From Duganella sp. BuS-21 (lineage in GTDB: Bacteria > Pseudomonadota > Gammaproteobacteria > Burkholderiales > Burkholderiaceae_D), in contig CP097466.1 in NCBI GenBank assembly GCA_041874725.1, forward strand, positions 4,402,001 to 4,466,000: a stretch of DNA of 64,000 nucleotides. The letters are read 5' to 3'. Positions 33,237 to 42,132 of this stretch are shown here, in pieces. Every line of letters begins with the position of its first letter. Position 1 is the stretch's first letter. The notes under the pieces are model-generated. The model saw only the letters and a program-made list of their open reading frames with translations. It was not told the origin of the DNA and did not search any database. The position numbers and the translations under genes were made by a program.

Positions 33237-36185
33237 TCAGAACTTGGTGCGCAGGCCGAGGTAGTACGAGCGGCCGATGATGTCGTAGGTCGACGCCAGC
33301 GTCAGGTTCTGGTTGCCCGGCACATAGGCCGGATCGCGGTTGAACAGGTTGTTGATGCCGGCGCGCAGCGTCACGTTCTTGTTGAGCGTATAACGCAGGC
33401 CCAGGTCGAAGATGTCGTACTTGGCCACGCCGGCGGTCGGGCTGGCGGGACGGGTGACGGTGGTGACGTCGTCCATCGCCGGGATATGGCGCCAGCGCAG
33501 ATTGGTCGAGAAGGCGCCCAGGTCATAACGGAAGGTGACGGTGGACTGCCACGCCGGACGGATCACGGTATCCACCGTGCCCTTGAACTCCTTGATGGCG
33601 TCGCCCGGCAGCGCCTGCGACTGATAGCTGTTGGTGAAGCTGACGGCGGTGTTGATGTTGAAGTTGCCGGCGTCCGGGGACAGGCCGACGGCCGACAGCG
33701 GGAAGCGCCAGTCCAGCTGCAGGTCGACGCCGGAGGTCTTCAGCAGGCCGAGGTTCAGGTACGGCGCCGACACCTGCGTCAGCAAGCCGTTGGCGTCGCG
33801 CGAAATCAGCTGGCAGAAGGCGTTGGCCGCCGAGTAGCTCGGATTCGAGCCATCGAGGTTGTAGCACTTGTTGAGCGCCGACGCCGCCGGCACCGCCGAA
33901 ATCGTGTCCTTGATCTTGATGGTGTAGTAGTCGACCGAACCGCTCAGCTGCGAGAACAACGGCCAAGGCAGCTGCGGCGTGAACACCAGGCCCAGGGTGC
34001 GGGTGTCCGCCACTTCCGGACGCAGGTTGGCGTTGCCGGACGAGACGGTGGACGTGGCCACGGTCGGGAAGGTGTAGGTGTCGACCACGTTGGACGGCAC
34101 GCCGGTGGCGATGCACAGCGCGCGCAGCTGGGCCGCGTTGGCGCCGGCGCGGGCGGCGGTGCGCACGTCGCACGGCTCGCCGCCGTTCGGCGGGCTGCCG
34201 AACTGCACCTGGTTGCCGCTGGCGGCGCTATACAGCTCGCCGATGTTCGGCGCGCGGATGGCGTGCTGCAGGCCGCCGCGCACCAGCCAGTTCTTCACCG
34301 GCGTCCACTCCAGCTCCACCTTGTAGGTGCCGGCGTTGACGCCGGTGTCGTAGTTGGAGCGGCGGTAGCCCGGCGTGATGCCCAGCGACTTGGCGAACGG
34401 CGCATCGGCCAGCAGCGGAATGCGCAGCTCCAGCGCCACTTCCTTCACCGAGGTCCGGCCCGACGAGCGCTGCGAAGCGATCACCGCCTCGATGTTCTGC
34501 GCCGCCAGCTGCGAATCGGGCACGTAATCGTAGGTGTTCTTGCGGTAGTTGGCCGAGGCCGAGAACTGCATGTCGCCGGCCGGCAGCGTCACCAGCGTGC
34601 CTTGCAGGCTGGCCTCGGCGATGCGCTGCGACAGCGTCTCGCGGCTCAGCGCATTGGTCGAGATGTAGTTGCGGCAGGCATCCGACAGCGCGCGCGAATT
34701 GGCGTCGCCGAAGGGATTGAAGCCGCCCGCGCACAAGGTCTTGCCGCCATCGGGCGCATTGAGCAGCTCCTGCACCCGCGAAGTCAGCACCGCGTTGTAC
34801 TGGGTCTGGTCGTGCACCGTGCGGTCGGCCGACACGTAGGCGTCCCAGCTCCAGTCGCGGAACGGCAGCTCGCCGCGCGCGCCGACGATGATCTGGTCGA
34901 CCGTGTAGGCCTCGTCCCACTGCTTGTTCGGCACGCCGACGAAGCGGGTATTCCACAGGAACGGCGCGGCAGCGTCCGGGCGCGACGCCAGGATGGTTTT
35001 CAGGTCGGCCGGCACGAAGGGATGCGACAAGGGCACCAGCGTATTGGCGCCCTGCCCGAACTGGGTCAGCGTGCCGCCGGAATTGGTGTGCGCCACCGAG
35101 CGCGTATGCAGGAACTGGGCGTAACCGGTCAGCTCCGGCATGAAGCGGTAGTCCAGCTTCTCGAACAGGCTCTCGCGGCGCAGGCCATTGAGCAAATCAT
35201 TCTGGATCAGCACCGGCATGCGCACATTGCCGCCGACGAGGGCGTAAGGGCCGCTGGTCGCGCCCAGGTAGTTGACGGCGCCGGTCTGGCTGAACAAGGT
35301 GCCGTTGTCGTTGAAGCCCAGGTTATTGGTGCGCGGGACGGTGGCCGTCACGCCGTACTTGGAAAACACGCTGTTGACGGCGGCCTGCGTCGGCAGGTTG
35401 TTGGCGGCCGGCAGATAGGTGCTGGTGCCCAGGTAGCTGGACGGCACGCCCAGCTTGAAGAACGGCCGCGCCCTGCCCGGCAGGCTTTCGCGGTCGTCGT
35501 AGCTGGCCGAGAACAGCGAGAAGCCCTTGCCTTCATCGAACTCGGTGCCGACCGTCAGCGACGGGCTGACCTTGCGCAGGTCGCCCTTCTGCGAATTGCC
35601 GTACTGGACATCGAACACCACGCCCTTCATCTTGCGCAGCGACTTGAAGTTGATCACGCCCGACATCGCGTCCGAGCCGTAGACGGCGGAAGCGCCGCCG
35701 CTGATGGTCTCGATGCCGTCGATCACGGCCTGCGGCACGGTGTTGACGTCGACCTGGCCGAAGGCGCTGGCCAGCGGCAGGCGGCGGCCGTCGAGCAGCA
35801 CCAGGTTGCGGTTGTCGCCCAGGCCGCGCAAGTCCAGCGTGGCGCGTGCGCCGGTGCCCTGGCCGCCGGTGGCGGCGGTGCCGGACGGCGTGAACTGCGG
35901 CAGCTGGTTCAGCGTCGCCTCCAGCGTGACGTTGCCGCTTTCCTGCAGCACCTCCTTGCCGGTGGCGACGATGGGGCTGGGCGAAGTGTAGTTACGGGTG
36001 GCGATGCGCGAACCGGTAATGACCACCGACTCCATCTTCGGCGCTTCTTCGGCGGCCGCCACAGGCGGCGCTGCCGGCGGCGCCTCCGCCGTGGTCTGCG
36101 CCTGGGCGCCCACCACCACGCTAAAACCGAGCACGCTGCTCTTCAGGGCGAAGTCGCGCCAAGCGCCTTTGCGATACTGTTTCAT
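33237..36185 (-). CDS. TonB-dependent receptor of the quinate locus
   Basis: A 982-residue receptor; the ATG at 36183-36185 has GGAG eight bases upstream, which makes the upstream ATG (36239) inside the operator unlikely. A signal peptide ('VVVGAQAQ') and an Ala/Pro/Glu-rich stretch precede the plug ('VVITGSRIATRNYTSPSPI', 'ARATLDLRGLGDNRNLVLLDGRRLP', 'SGGASAVYGSDAMSGVINF'). The barrel ends 'YYLGLRTKF'. In this locus it may bring in quinate esters or related plant phenolics too large for porins. Ligand inferred only from neighbours. Confidence 0.9.
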   Translation of the reverse strand: MKQYRKGAWRDFALKSSVLGFSVVVGAQAQTTAEAPPAAPPVAAAEEAPKMESVVITGSRIATRNYTSPSPIVATGKEVLQESGNVTLEATLNQLPQFTPSGTAATGGQGTGARATLDLRGLGDNRNLVLLDGRRLPLASAFGQVDVNTVPQAVIDGIETISGGASAVYGSDAMSGVINFKSLRKMKGVVFDVQYGNSQKGDLRKVSPSLTVGTEFDEGKGFSLFSASYDDRESLPGRARPFFKLGVPSSYLGTSTYLPAANNLPTQAAVNSVFSKYGVTATVPRTNNLGFNDNGTLFSQTGAVNYLGATSGPYALVGGNVRMPVLIQNDLLNGLRRESLFEKLDYRFMPELTGYAQFLHTRSVAHTNSGGTLTQFGQGANTLVPLSHPFVPADLKTILASRPDAAAPFLWNTRFVGVPNKQWDEAYTVDQIIVGARGELPFRDWSWDAYVSADRTVHDQTQYNAVLTSRVQELLNAPDGGKTLCAGGFNPFGDANSRALSDACRNYISTNALSRETLSQRIAEASLQGTLVTLPAGDMQFSASANYRKNTYDYVPDSQLAAQNIEAVIASQRSSGRTSVKEVALELRIPLLADAPFAKSLGITPGYRRSNYDTGVNAGTYKVELEWTPVKNWLVRGGLQHAIRAPNIGELYSAASGNQVQFGSPPNGGEPCDVRTAARAGANAAQLRALCIATGVPSNVVDTYTFPTVATSTVSSGNANLRPEVADTRTLGLVFTPQLPWPLFSQLSGSVDYYTIKIKDTISAVPAASALNKCYNLDGSNPSYSAANAFCQLISRDANGLLTQVSAPYLNLGLLKTSGVDLQLDWRFPLSAVGLSPDAGNFNINTAVSFTNSYQSQALPGDAIKEFKGTVDTVIRPAWQSTVTFRYDLGAFSTNLRWRHIPAMDDVTTVTRPASPTAGVAKYDIFDLGLRYTLNKNVTLRAGINNLFNRDPAYVPGNQNLTLASTYDIIGRSYYLGLRTKF

Positions 36186-36234
36186 TCTGTTGTCTCCGTC
36201 AGTTGATGTTATTTTTTTGATCCTGAACAGACAT

Positions 36235-36254
36235 TGCACTAACTAGATAGTTAA
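36235..36254. promoter_or_regulatory. Operator copy C of the quinate locus
   Basis: The minus-strand reading GTTAACTATCTAGTTAGTGCA has core TAACTA-TC-TAGTTA (36240-36253). It lies about 55 bases upstream of the TonB receptor start, matching copies A and B in sequence and orientation toward its gene. Confidence 0.84.
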
Positions 36255-36281
36255 CTTCAAATAGATTCTTTGTTGAGCGCT

Positions 36282-36314
36282 AAAAAAAATCGCGCCACAC
36301 AGGCGTGGCGCGAT
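36282..36314 (-). terminator. Rho-independent terminator of the vanAB-binding-protein operon
   Basis: A perfect 10-bp stem ATCGCGCCAC (36289-36298) / GTGGCGCGAT (36305-36314) has a 6-base loop and is followed on the minus strand by eight T (36282-36289 as A). It lies 36 bases past the binding-protein stop. It cleanly separates this operon from the quinate locus. Confidence 0.92.
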
Positions 36315-36349
36315 GCTTACGTATGTATTCCACCACACGCCGATACCGA

Positions 36350-37552
36350 TTACACGCCGGGATCGCGCACCTTCTCCACCTGGTCGAACTCCACGTTGAA
36401 CCACGCGCCGCCGACGGCTTCCGCCTTGCGGATATACACGGTCTGCACGATGTCGCGCGTGGCGGCGTCGATGCTCACCGGACCGCGCACACTGGTCCAG
36501 GCCATGCCCTTCATCGCCGCCAGCAGCTTGTCGCCATTGCTGTCGCCGGCGGTCTGCTTGAGCGCCTGGTACAGCAGGTGCATGCCGTCGTAGGCGCCGA
36601 CCGAATGGAAGTTGGGGCGCATGCCTTTGTTGGCTTTGCCGAAGGCCTCGACATAGGCCTTGTTCTCCGCCGACGGATGGGCCGCCGAATAGTGATGGCT
36701 GCTGACCACACCCGCCGCCGCCGGGCCGATGCTGGCCATCAGGTCGTCGTCCAGCACATCGCCGGTGCAGATCAGGCGCACGCCGGCGGCGGCCAGGCCA
36801 CGATCGGTGAACTGCTTGAGCAATGCCGCGCCCTCGCCCGACGGCACGAACACGAACAACGCGTCCGGCTTCAAGTCCTTCACGCGCGCCAGGAACGGCG
36901 CGTAGTCGGGATTGCGCAGCGGCGCGCGCAGACTGTCGACCACCTTGCCGCCGCCCTCTGTAAAGCCTTTGACGAACACCTTCTCCGCATCGAGGCCAGG
37001 ACCGTAATCGCTGACGAAGGTCACCACCGTCTTGATCTTGTTCTTGCCGGCCCATTGCGCCATCGGCGCCGTCACCTGCGCCAGCGTGAAGCCGGTGCGC
37101 ACGATATACGGCGAGCGCTGCGGAATCACCGAGGTGGCGGCGGCCATCACGATCATCGGCACCTTGGCCTGGGTGGCCACCGGCGCGACGGCGAAGGCCA
37201 ACGGCGTCAGGCCGAAGCCGGCCAGCACCTGCACCTTGTCGCGCGCGACCAGCTCCTGCGCCAGGCGCTTGGTGACATCGGGCGAAACGCCGCCGTCGTC
37301 CTTGAGCAGGATCTCGACCGCGCGGCCGCCGGCCACCGCGCCGTACTGCTGCATGTACAGCTTGACGGCCGCCTCGATCTGGCGGCCGGTGGAGGCGAAC
37401 GGGCCGGACATCGGCAGGATCAGGCCGACCTTGAGCGGCTCGGCCGCAGCGGCCGCCGCCACGCCAGGAGCGATGGCCGGCAGCACGCCGGCCGACAAGG
37501 CGGCGGCGCCCAGCAGGATGTGGCGGCGCTGACTGTTGATATTTTCTTTCAT
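36350..37552 (-). CDS. Liv-type ABC substrate-binding protein of the van operon
   Basis: A 400-residue periplasmic type I binding protein. The signal 'SQRRHILLGAAALSAG' is twin-arginine-like. The mature part opens 'LKVGLILPMSGPFASTGRQIEAAVKLYMQQYG' and contains 'VTFVSDYGPGLDAEK', 'VFVPSGEGAALLKQF' and 'DIVQTVYIRKAE'. It is the third gene of an operon with vanA and vanB, 20 bases after vanB, and is clearly paralogous to the protein at 48799. It probably delivers vanillate or a related aromatic acid to the LivHMGF importer at 40680-44023. Confidence 0.88.
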   Translation of the reverse strand: MKENINSQRRHILLGAAALSAGVLPAIAPGVAAAAAAEPLKVGLILPMSGPFASTGRQIEAAVKLYMQQYGAVAGGRAVEILLKDDGGVSPDVTKRLAQELVARDKVQVLAGFGLTPLAFAVAPVATQAKVPMIVMAAATSVIPQRSPYIVRTGFTLAQVTAPMAQWAGKNKIKTVVTFVSDYGPGLDAEKVFVKGFTEGGGKVVDSLRAPLRNPDYAPFLARVKDLKPDALFVFVPSGEGAALLKQFTDRGLAAAGVRLICTGDVLDDDLMASIGPAAAGVVSSHHYSAAHPSAENKAYVEAFGKANKGMRPNFHSVGAYDGMHLLYQALKQTAGDSNGDKLLAAMKGMAWTSVRGPVSIDAATRDIVQTVYIRKAEAVGGAWFNVEFDQVEKVRDPGV

Positions 37553-37571
37553 GGTGTCTCCTCTTCTCTTT

Positions 37572-38555
37572 TTATAAATCCAGCAGCAGCGTGGCGCTTC
37601 TGGAACGCGAACAGCAAGGGGTGAAAATATCGTTGGCGGCTTGTTCGGCCTCGGTCAGATACAGGTCGCGGTGGTCCGGCACGCCGTCCAGCACGCGCGT
37701 CAGGCAGGTGCCGCACACGCCCTGCTCGCAGGACGCCGGCACGAACACGCCGGCCGCGCTCAGCACCTGCAGGACTGTCGCGCCGACCGGCACCGTATGG
37801 CACGCGCCGCTGGAGGCCAGCTTGACGTCGAACGGCTGGTCGCCGGCGGCCGGCGCGGTGGCGGCGGCGGCGCCGAAGTATTCAAGGTGCAGCTGATGCT
37901 CCGGCCAGCCCAGTGTTGCGGCGCTGGCCTTGACGTGGTTGATGAAGCCTTCCGGGCCGCAGAAGTAAATGTGCGTGCCGGGTTCCTGCTGCCGCAACCG
38001 GACCAGCAGCGCCGGCAGGTCGAGCGACTGCACGCTATCGTGGTGGAAGCTCACTTGCGCGGCGAACGGCGCGCGTTCGATGCGCTCGCGGAAGGCGGTG
38101 CGCTCGGGCGAGCGGGTACAGTAGTGCATCTCGAATTGCGCGCCTGTCGCCGACAGCGTTTCCGCCATCGCCAGCAGCGGCGTCACGCCGATGCCGCCGG
38201 CCAGCAGCACGCTGCGCGGCGCGTCCACCAGCGGGAAATGATTGCGCGGCGCGCTGATGACCAGCGTGGCGCCGGCGTGGATCTGCTCGTGCATGGCCTG
38301 TGAGCCGCCGCGCGAGGCCGGGTCGCGCAGCACGCCGATCAGGTAGCGCTGCGTTTCGTGCGGTGGGTTGCAGAGAGAATACTGGCGCACCAGCCCAGGC
38401 GCCACGTGGACGTCGATATGGGCGCCGGCGGTGAAGGCCGGCAGCGCTGCGCCGTCGGCGCTTACCAGCTCGTAGCTGCAAATGCCCTCCGCCTCGTGCG
38501 CGCGCCGCTCGACGCGCACCGTGAGCAAGCCGTCGTCCAGGATTGCGGCGCTCAT
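37572..38555 (-). CDS. vanB: Vanillate O-demethylase reductase subunit
   Basis: A 327-residue class-IA-type oxygenase reductase; the ATG at 38553-38555 overlaps the vanA stop. FAD/FMN-binding motif 'RQYSLCNPP', NAD motif 'LLAGGIGVTPLLAMA' and 'YFCGPEGF' are followed by a C-terminal plant-type 2Fe-2S domain ('PASCEQGVCGTCLTRVLDG', then 'FTPCCSRS'). This order (flavin, NAD, ferredoxin) is that of VanB. It passes electrons from NADH to VanA. A phthalate-type reductase is the alternative, but the partner oxygenase argues for vanillate. Confidence 0.9.
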   Translation of the reverse strand: MSAAILDDGLLTVRVERRAHEAEGICSYELVSADGAALPAFTAGAHIDVHVAPGLVRQYSLCNPPHETQRYLIGVLRDPASRGGSQAMHEQIHAGATLVISAPRNHFPLVDAPRSVLLAGGIGVTPLLAMAETLSATGAQFEMHYCTRSPERTAFRERIERAPFAAQVSFHHDSVQSLDLPALLVRLRQQEPGTHIYFCGPEGFINHVKASAATLGWPEHQLHLEYFGAAAATAPAAGDQPFDVKLASSGACHTVPVGATVLQVLSAAGVFVPASCEQGVCGTCLTRVLDGVPDHRDLYLTEAEQAANDIFTPCCSRSRSATLLLDL

Positions 38556-39589
38556 GGCTGCGGCTCCTGTTCCTTCTGCAGCCACTGATCGAGGACGCGG
38601 CGCGACTGCACGCCGCCGGCGTCGATATTCAGCATCAGCAGCTTGCGCTCCGGATGGCGCAGGATATTCTGCTGCTGCAGCTCCAGCATCTCGCGGTCCT
38701 CGCTGAAGATCTTGCCCTGCCCTTCGCGGATGGTGTCGGTCAGCGCCTGATCCTGCGGCTTGAAATTGCGCGCCATGCCCCAGAAGTACCAGTGCGAGGT
38801 CTCGGTCTCCGGCGTAATGAAATCCACCACGATGCTGGACGCCTTGTGCTCCGGCGCCGCATCGTAACCGCCCTTGCCCGCATGGGCCACGCCGACCTCG
38901 ATCATCACATGGCTGGGCGGCGAGAAGCGGCAGATCTGCCAGCGATCCACCGGCACATCGTCGTCCAGCCCATTGCCGCGCAAGGCCGCGCGCCAGAACG
39001 GCGGCGCCATGATGTTCTCCATATAACGGCTGGTGACCACCTGCTCGCCCTCCACACGTGTATTCACCGGCGCCTCATCGATCTCCTTCTGGCCGATGCT
39101 GGACGCATGCACATAGGTCTCGTGCGTCAGGTCCATCAGATTATCGATCATCAGGCGGTACTCGCAGTTGATGTGATACAGGCCACCACCATAGGCCCAT
39201 TCAGGATGCTCGGCCCATTCCAGGTGATGGATCAGCGCCGGATCGGCCTTCTCCTTGTCGCCGGTCCAGACCCAGATAAAGCCATAGCGCTCCTCGACCG
39301 GATAGCTGCGGATGCACGGGAAGCCGCGCACGCGCTGGCCCGGCATGGCCACCACCTTGCCATCGCAGCCCATCTCCAGGCCGTGATAACCACATACCAG
39401 CTGGCCGTCGCGCACCAAGCCCAGCGACAGCGGCGCGCCGCGATGCGGGCAGAAATCCTCCACCGCCGCCACCTTGCCTTCGGCGGCGCGGTAGAACACG
39501 ATCTTCTCGCCGCAGATGGTGCGACCCAGCGGCTTGCCGTCGATCTCGTCCGGCGTACAGGCCACATACCAGGTGTTTTTCGGGAACAT
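38552..39589 (-). CDS. vanA: Vanillate O-demethylase oxygenase subunit (Rieske)
   Basis: A 345-residue Rieske non-haem iron oxygenase. The 2Fe-2S cluster ligands are C47/H49 ('CPHRG') and C66/H69 ('CGYHG'). The mononuclear iron site is in 'DNLMDLTHETYVHASSIG'. Length and the 'MFPKNTWYVACTPDEI' start are those of VanA, which demethylates vanillate to protocatechuate plus formaldehyde. It is co-translated with vanB and divergent from a MarR-type regulator with a palindrome in the gap. Confidence 0.93.
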   Translation of the reverse strand: MFPKNTWYVACTPDEIDGKPLGRTICGEKIVFYRAAEGKVAAVEDFCPHRGAPLSLGLVRDGQLVCGYHGLEMGCDGKVVAMPGQRVRGFPCIRSYPVEERYGFIWVWTGDKEKADPALIHHLEWAEHPEWAYGGGLYHINCEYRLMIDNLMDLTHETYVHASSIGQKEIDEAPVNTRVEGEQVVTSRYMENIMAPPFWRAALRGNGLDDDVPVDRWQICRFSPPSHVMIEVGVAHAGKGGYDAAPEHKASSIVVDFITPETETSHWYFWGMARNFKPQDQALTDTIREGQGKIFSEDREMLELQQQNILRHPERKLLMLNIDAGGVQSRRVLDQWLQKEQEPQP

Positions 39590-39611
39590 TCTGTCTCCTT
39601 ACGCTTTAATA

Positions 39612-39625
39612 TTCAGTACACTGAA
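39612..39625. promoter_or_regulatory. Palindromic operator between vanA and the MarR gene
   Basis: TTCAGTACACTGAA has perfect 6-bp arms around AC, and a partial repeat (GTAGTACAGTAA) follows at about 39627-39638. It sits in the 99-base divergent gap, 23 bases before the vanA start. Size and symmetry suit a MarR dimer. Confidence 0.7.
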
Positions 39626-39688
39626 TGTAGTACAGTAACGACGCGAAGTAAACCACTTTAGATGCGGCAGCGCACAACCGAGACCACC

Positions 39689-40171
39689 ATGCCAGAAACC
39701 GAAAGCAAGCTGATCAACCTCTACGAACACCCGGGCCACTTGCTGCGCCGCGCGCAGCAGATCTCGGTCTCGATTTTTTACGACGAAATGGGATCGGAGC
39801 TGACGCCGGTGCAGTACGCCATGCTGCGCAACCTGGCCGCGCAGCCTGGCGTGGACCAGGTATCGCTGTCGGCGCTGAGCGGCATCGACACCTCGACCGG
39901 CGCCACGGTGTGCGCGCGGCTGGAGGAGAAAGGCCTGCTGGAGCGCAAGGTGATCCCGACCAACCGCCGCCAGCGCGCGCTGACCATCACGGCGGCCGGC
40001 GAGCAGCTGCTGGAATCGCTGATTCCCGGATCGCAGCGCCTGCGGCGTCGCATCCTGGCGCCGCTGAGCAGCGCCGAGCAGCTGCAATTCATGGAACTGC
40101 TGACCAAACTGGTACAGGAAAACAACGAACAAAGCCGCGCACCGCTGGCGCCGCGCGACGCGGTGCGCTAG
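39689..40171 (+). CDS. MarR-family regulator of vanAB
   Basis: A 160-residue winged-helix protein. The ATG at 39689 is favoured (GAGA upstream); an ATG at 39662 would add nine residues. Core: 'LTPVQYAMLRNLAAQPGVDQVSLSALSGIDTSTGATVCARLEEKGLLERKVIPTNRRQRALTITAAG', with the recognition helix and the beta-wing (N-R-R-Q-R). Divergent orientation to vanA and the palindrome at 39612 suggest it represses vanAB and perhaps itself until a phenolic acid binds. Many vanAB loci use a GntR-type VanR; here a MarR type takes the place. Confidence 0.87.
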   Translation: MPETESKLINLYEHPGHLLRRAQQISVSIFYDEMGSELTPVQYAMLRNLAAQPGVDQVSLSALSGIDTSTGATVCARLEEKGLLERKVIPTNRRQRALTITAAGEQLLESLIPGSQRLRRRILAPLSSAEQLQFMELLTKLVQENNEQSRAPLAPRDAVR

Positions 40172-40214
40172 CATGATCTCGCCGGATACCCGGAAAAACA
40201 AGACAGGAGACGCA

Positions 40215-40667
40215 ATGAAACTCACTCATCTCACGGCCGCCGTGGTGCTGGCCGCTGCGCTGCCGGCGTTCGCGCAGAATGGCAAGGCGGAAGCCATCGC
40301 GCTGGTCGACAAGGCGGTGACGAACATCCAGAAGAAAGGCATCGACGAAGCGTGCAAGGACTTCGCCGATCCGAAAGCGGGCTATATCGACGGCGAGCTG
40401 TATGTGTTCGTCCAGGATGCCACCGTGGTCATGAAATGCCACGGCACCAACGCCAAGTTGAACAACAAGGACATGATGCAGCTGCGCGACGCCAACGGCA
40501 AGTACTTCTCGAAAGACATGCGCGACCTGGCCATGTCGGGCAAGACCGGATGGGTGGATTATGTGTGGGTCAACCCGGTGAGCAAGGCGCTGGAACCGAA
40601 GTCCTCGTATGTAAAAAAAGCCGACGACAAATATTTCGTTGGCGTCGGCATCTACACCCGCAAATAA
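40215..40667 (+). CDS. Periplasmic single-Cache-domain protein
   Basis: A 150-residue exported protein: signal peptide ending 'ALPAFAQ', then a Cache-type ligand fold ('KAEAIALVDKAVTNIQKKG', 'YIDGELYVFVQDATVVMKCHGTNAKLNNKDMMQLRDANGKYF', 'GWVDYVWVNPVSKALEPKSSYVKK', 'YFVGVGIY'). Free-standing Cache_2-like proteins occur beside transport or sensing genes. ATG at 40215 follows ACAGGAGA. It might bind a small carboxylate, but no partner is obvious. It is convergent with livF. Confidence 0.78.
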   Translation: MKLTHLTAAVVLAAALPAFAQNGKAEAIALVDKAVTNIQKKGIDEACKDFADPKAGYIDGELYVFVQDATVVMKCHGTNAKLNNKDMMQLRDANGKYFSKDMRDLAMSGKTGWVDYVWVNPVSKALEPKSSYVKKADDKYFVGVGIYTRK

Positions 40668-40679
40668 AACCCGGGGTTA

Positions 40680-41381
40680 TTAGGCGACGGCGACCAGCTT
40701 ATCGAGTTTGTCGCCGTCGGCCAGCAAGCTGGCGCTGTCGGAGTCGTGGACGATGCGGCCGCGGTCCAGCACTATCGCGCGCTGGGTCAGCGATAGCGCC
40801 AGGCGCGCGTGCTGTTCCACCACGATCACCGACATGCCCTCTTCCTGCACCAGCTTGCGGATCACCCGCACCAGCTCCTGCACGATGATCGGCGCCAGGC
40901 CTTCCATCGGTTCGTCCAGCAGCAGGATGCGCGGGTTGGTCATCAGCGCGCGCGCGATCGCCACCATCTGCTGCTCGCCGCCCGACAACTGATTGCCCAT
41001 GTTGTTGCGGCGCTCGAACAGGCGCGGGAAGATCTGGTACACCTTCTGCAGATTCCACGGTCCCGGACGCGCCACCACCGTCAAGTGCTCCTCCACCGTC
41101 AGCGACGGGAACATGTGCCGCTCCTGCGGCACCCAGCCCAGCCCCGCGCGTGCACGCTTGTGCGTGGACATGCGCGAGATGTCGCCGCCGGCCCAGCGGA
41201 TGCCGCCGCCGTGCAGGCGCGTCAGGCCCATCAGCGTCACCAGCAAACTGGTTTTGCCGACGCCGTTACGACCCAGCAGCGCCAGCGAATCGCCCTCCTT
41301 CAGCGCGAACGACACTTCCTCCAGCACGATCGACTCGCCATAGCCGGCGGTGACCTTATCCAATACCAGCAGCTCAGTCAT
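40680..41381 (-). CDS. livF: Liv-type ABC importer ATP-binding protein
   Basis: A 233-residue ABC ATPase with Walker A 'GRNGVGKT', signature 'LSGGEQQMV', Walker B 'ILLLDEP' and switch His in 'VVEQHARLAL'. This is the shorter LivF type. It overlaps livG by eight bases and is the last of the livHMGF run. In context the importer moves aromatic acids or beta-ketoadipate-pathway substrates, not amino acids. Confidence 0.93.
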   Translation of the reverse strand: MTELLVLDKVTAGYGESIVLEEVSFALKEGDSLALLGRNGVGKTSLLVTLMGLTRLHGGGIRWAGGDISRMSTHKRARAGLGWVPQERHMFPSLTVEEHLTVVARPGPWNLQKVYQIFPRLFERRNNMGNQLSGGEQQMVAIARALMTNPRILLLDEPMEGLAPIIVQELVRVIRKLVQEEGMSVIVVEQHARLALSLTQRAIVLDRGRIVHDSDSASLLADGDKLDKLVAVA

Positions 41382-42132
41382 GCTCCGACTCCCCCAAATA
41401 GACTTCCTTGACGCGCGGATCGGCGGCGATTTCCGCCGGCGTTCCCTCGGTCAGTACCTTGCCGCCCACCAGCACCGTGATGCGGTCGGCGAAACGGAAC
41501 ACCAGGCTCATATCGTGCTCGATGAACAGCACCGTCACGTCGCGCGGCAGCTGCGTCAGCACTTCGAACAGCTCCTTGCTCTCGGCTTGCGGAATACCGG
41601 CCGCCGGTTCATCCAGCAGCAGGATGCGCGGCTTGGTCGCCAGCGCCAGCGCGATCTCCACCAGGCGCTGTTTGCCGTAGGCCATGCTGCGCGTGATGCT
41701 GTTGGCCTGATCGCTCAGCTTCAGCGTCGCCAAAAGCTCCAGCGCTTCTTCGATCACTTCCGGATGATTCTCCACCGTCTTCCACCAGACGTGCCGCAGG
41801 CCGCGCCGCTCGCTGATGGCCAGCGCCACCGACTCCAGCACCGTCATGCCGGCGAACAGGGTGTTGAGCTGGAAGGTGCGCGTCATGCCGCTGTGGACCC
41901 GCTCATGCTGCGGCAGGTGCGTGATGTCCTCGCCACCCAGGTACACCTTGCCGCTGCTCGGGCTGAAAGCACCCGTCAGCAGGTTGATGAAGGTGGTCTT
42001 GCCGGCGCCGTTGGGACCGATCAGCGCGTGGCGCGCGCCCGGCTGGAAGGTCAGCGAGACGTCGCTGTTGGCGACGAAAGCGCCCCAGCGCTTGCTCAGG
42101 CCTTCGGTGCGTAATGTGATGTCGCGGCTCAT
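41374..42132 (-). CDS. livG: Liv-type ABC importer ATP-binding protein
   Basis: A 252-residue ABC ATPase: Walker A 'GPNGAGKTT', signature region 'MAYGKQRLVEIALAL', Walker B 'ILLLDEPAAG', and 'FIEHDMSLVF'. The degenerate AYGKQ signature (instead of LSGGQ) is usual for LivG. It overlaps livM by the ATGA at 42129-42132. Confidence 0.93.
   Translation of the reverse strand: MSRDITLRTEGLSKRWGAFVANSDVSLTFQPGARHALIGPNGAGKTTFINLLTGAFSPSSGKVYLGGEDITHLPQHERVHSGMTRTFQLNTLFAGMTVLESVALAISERRGLRHVWWKTVENHPEVIEEALELLATLKLSDQANSITRSMAYGKQRLVEIALALATKPRILLLDEPAAGIPQAESKELFEVLTQLPRDVTVLFIEHDMSLVFRFADRITVLVGGKVLTEGTPAEIAADPRVKEVYLGESEHD

Noticed and set aside
33486..36206. A 906-codon open frame on the plus strand
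   Set aside because: It lies wholly antisense to the TonB receptor; its product is Arg/His/Gly-rich nonsense and it lacks a start context. It is a by-product of high GC.
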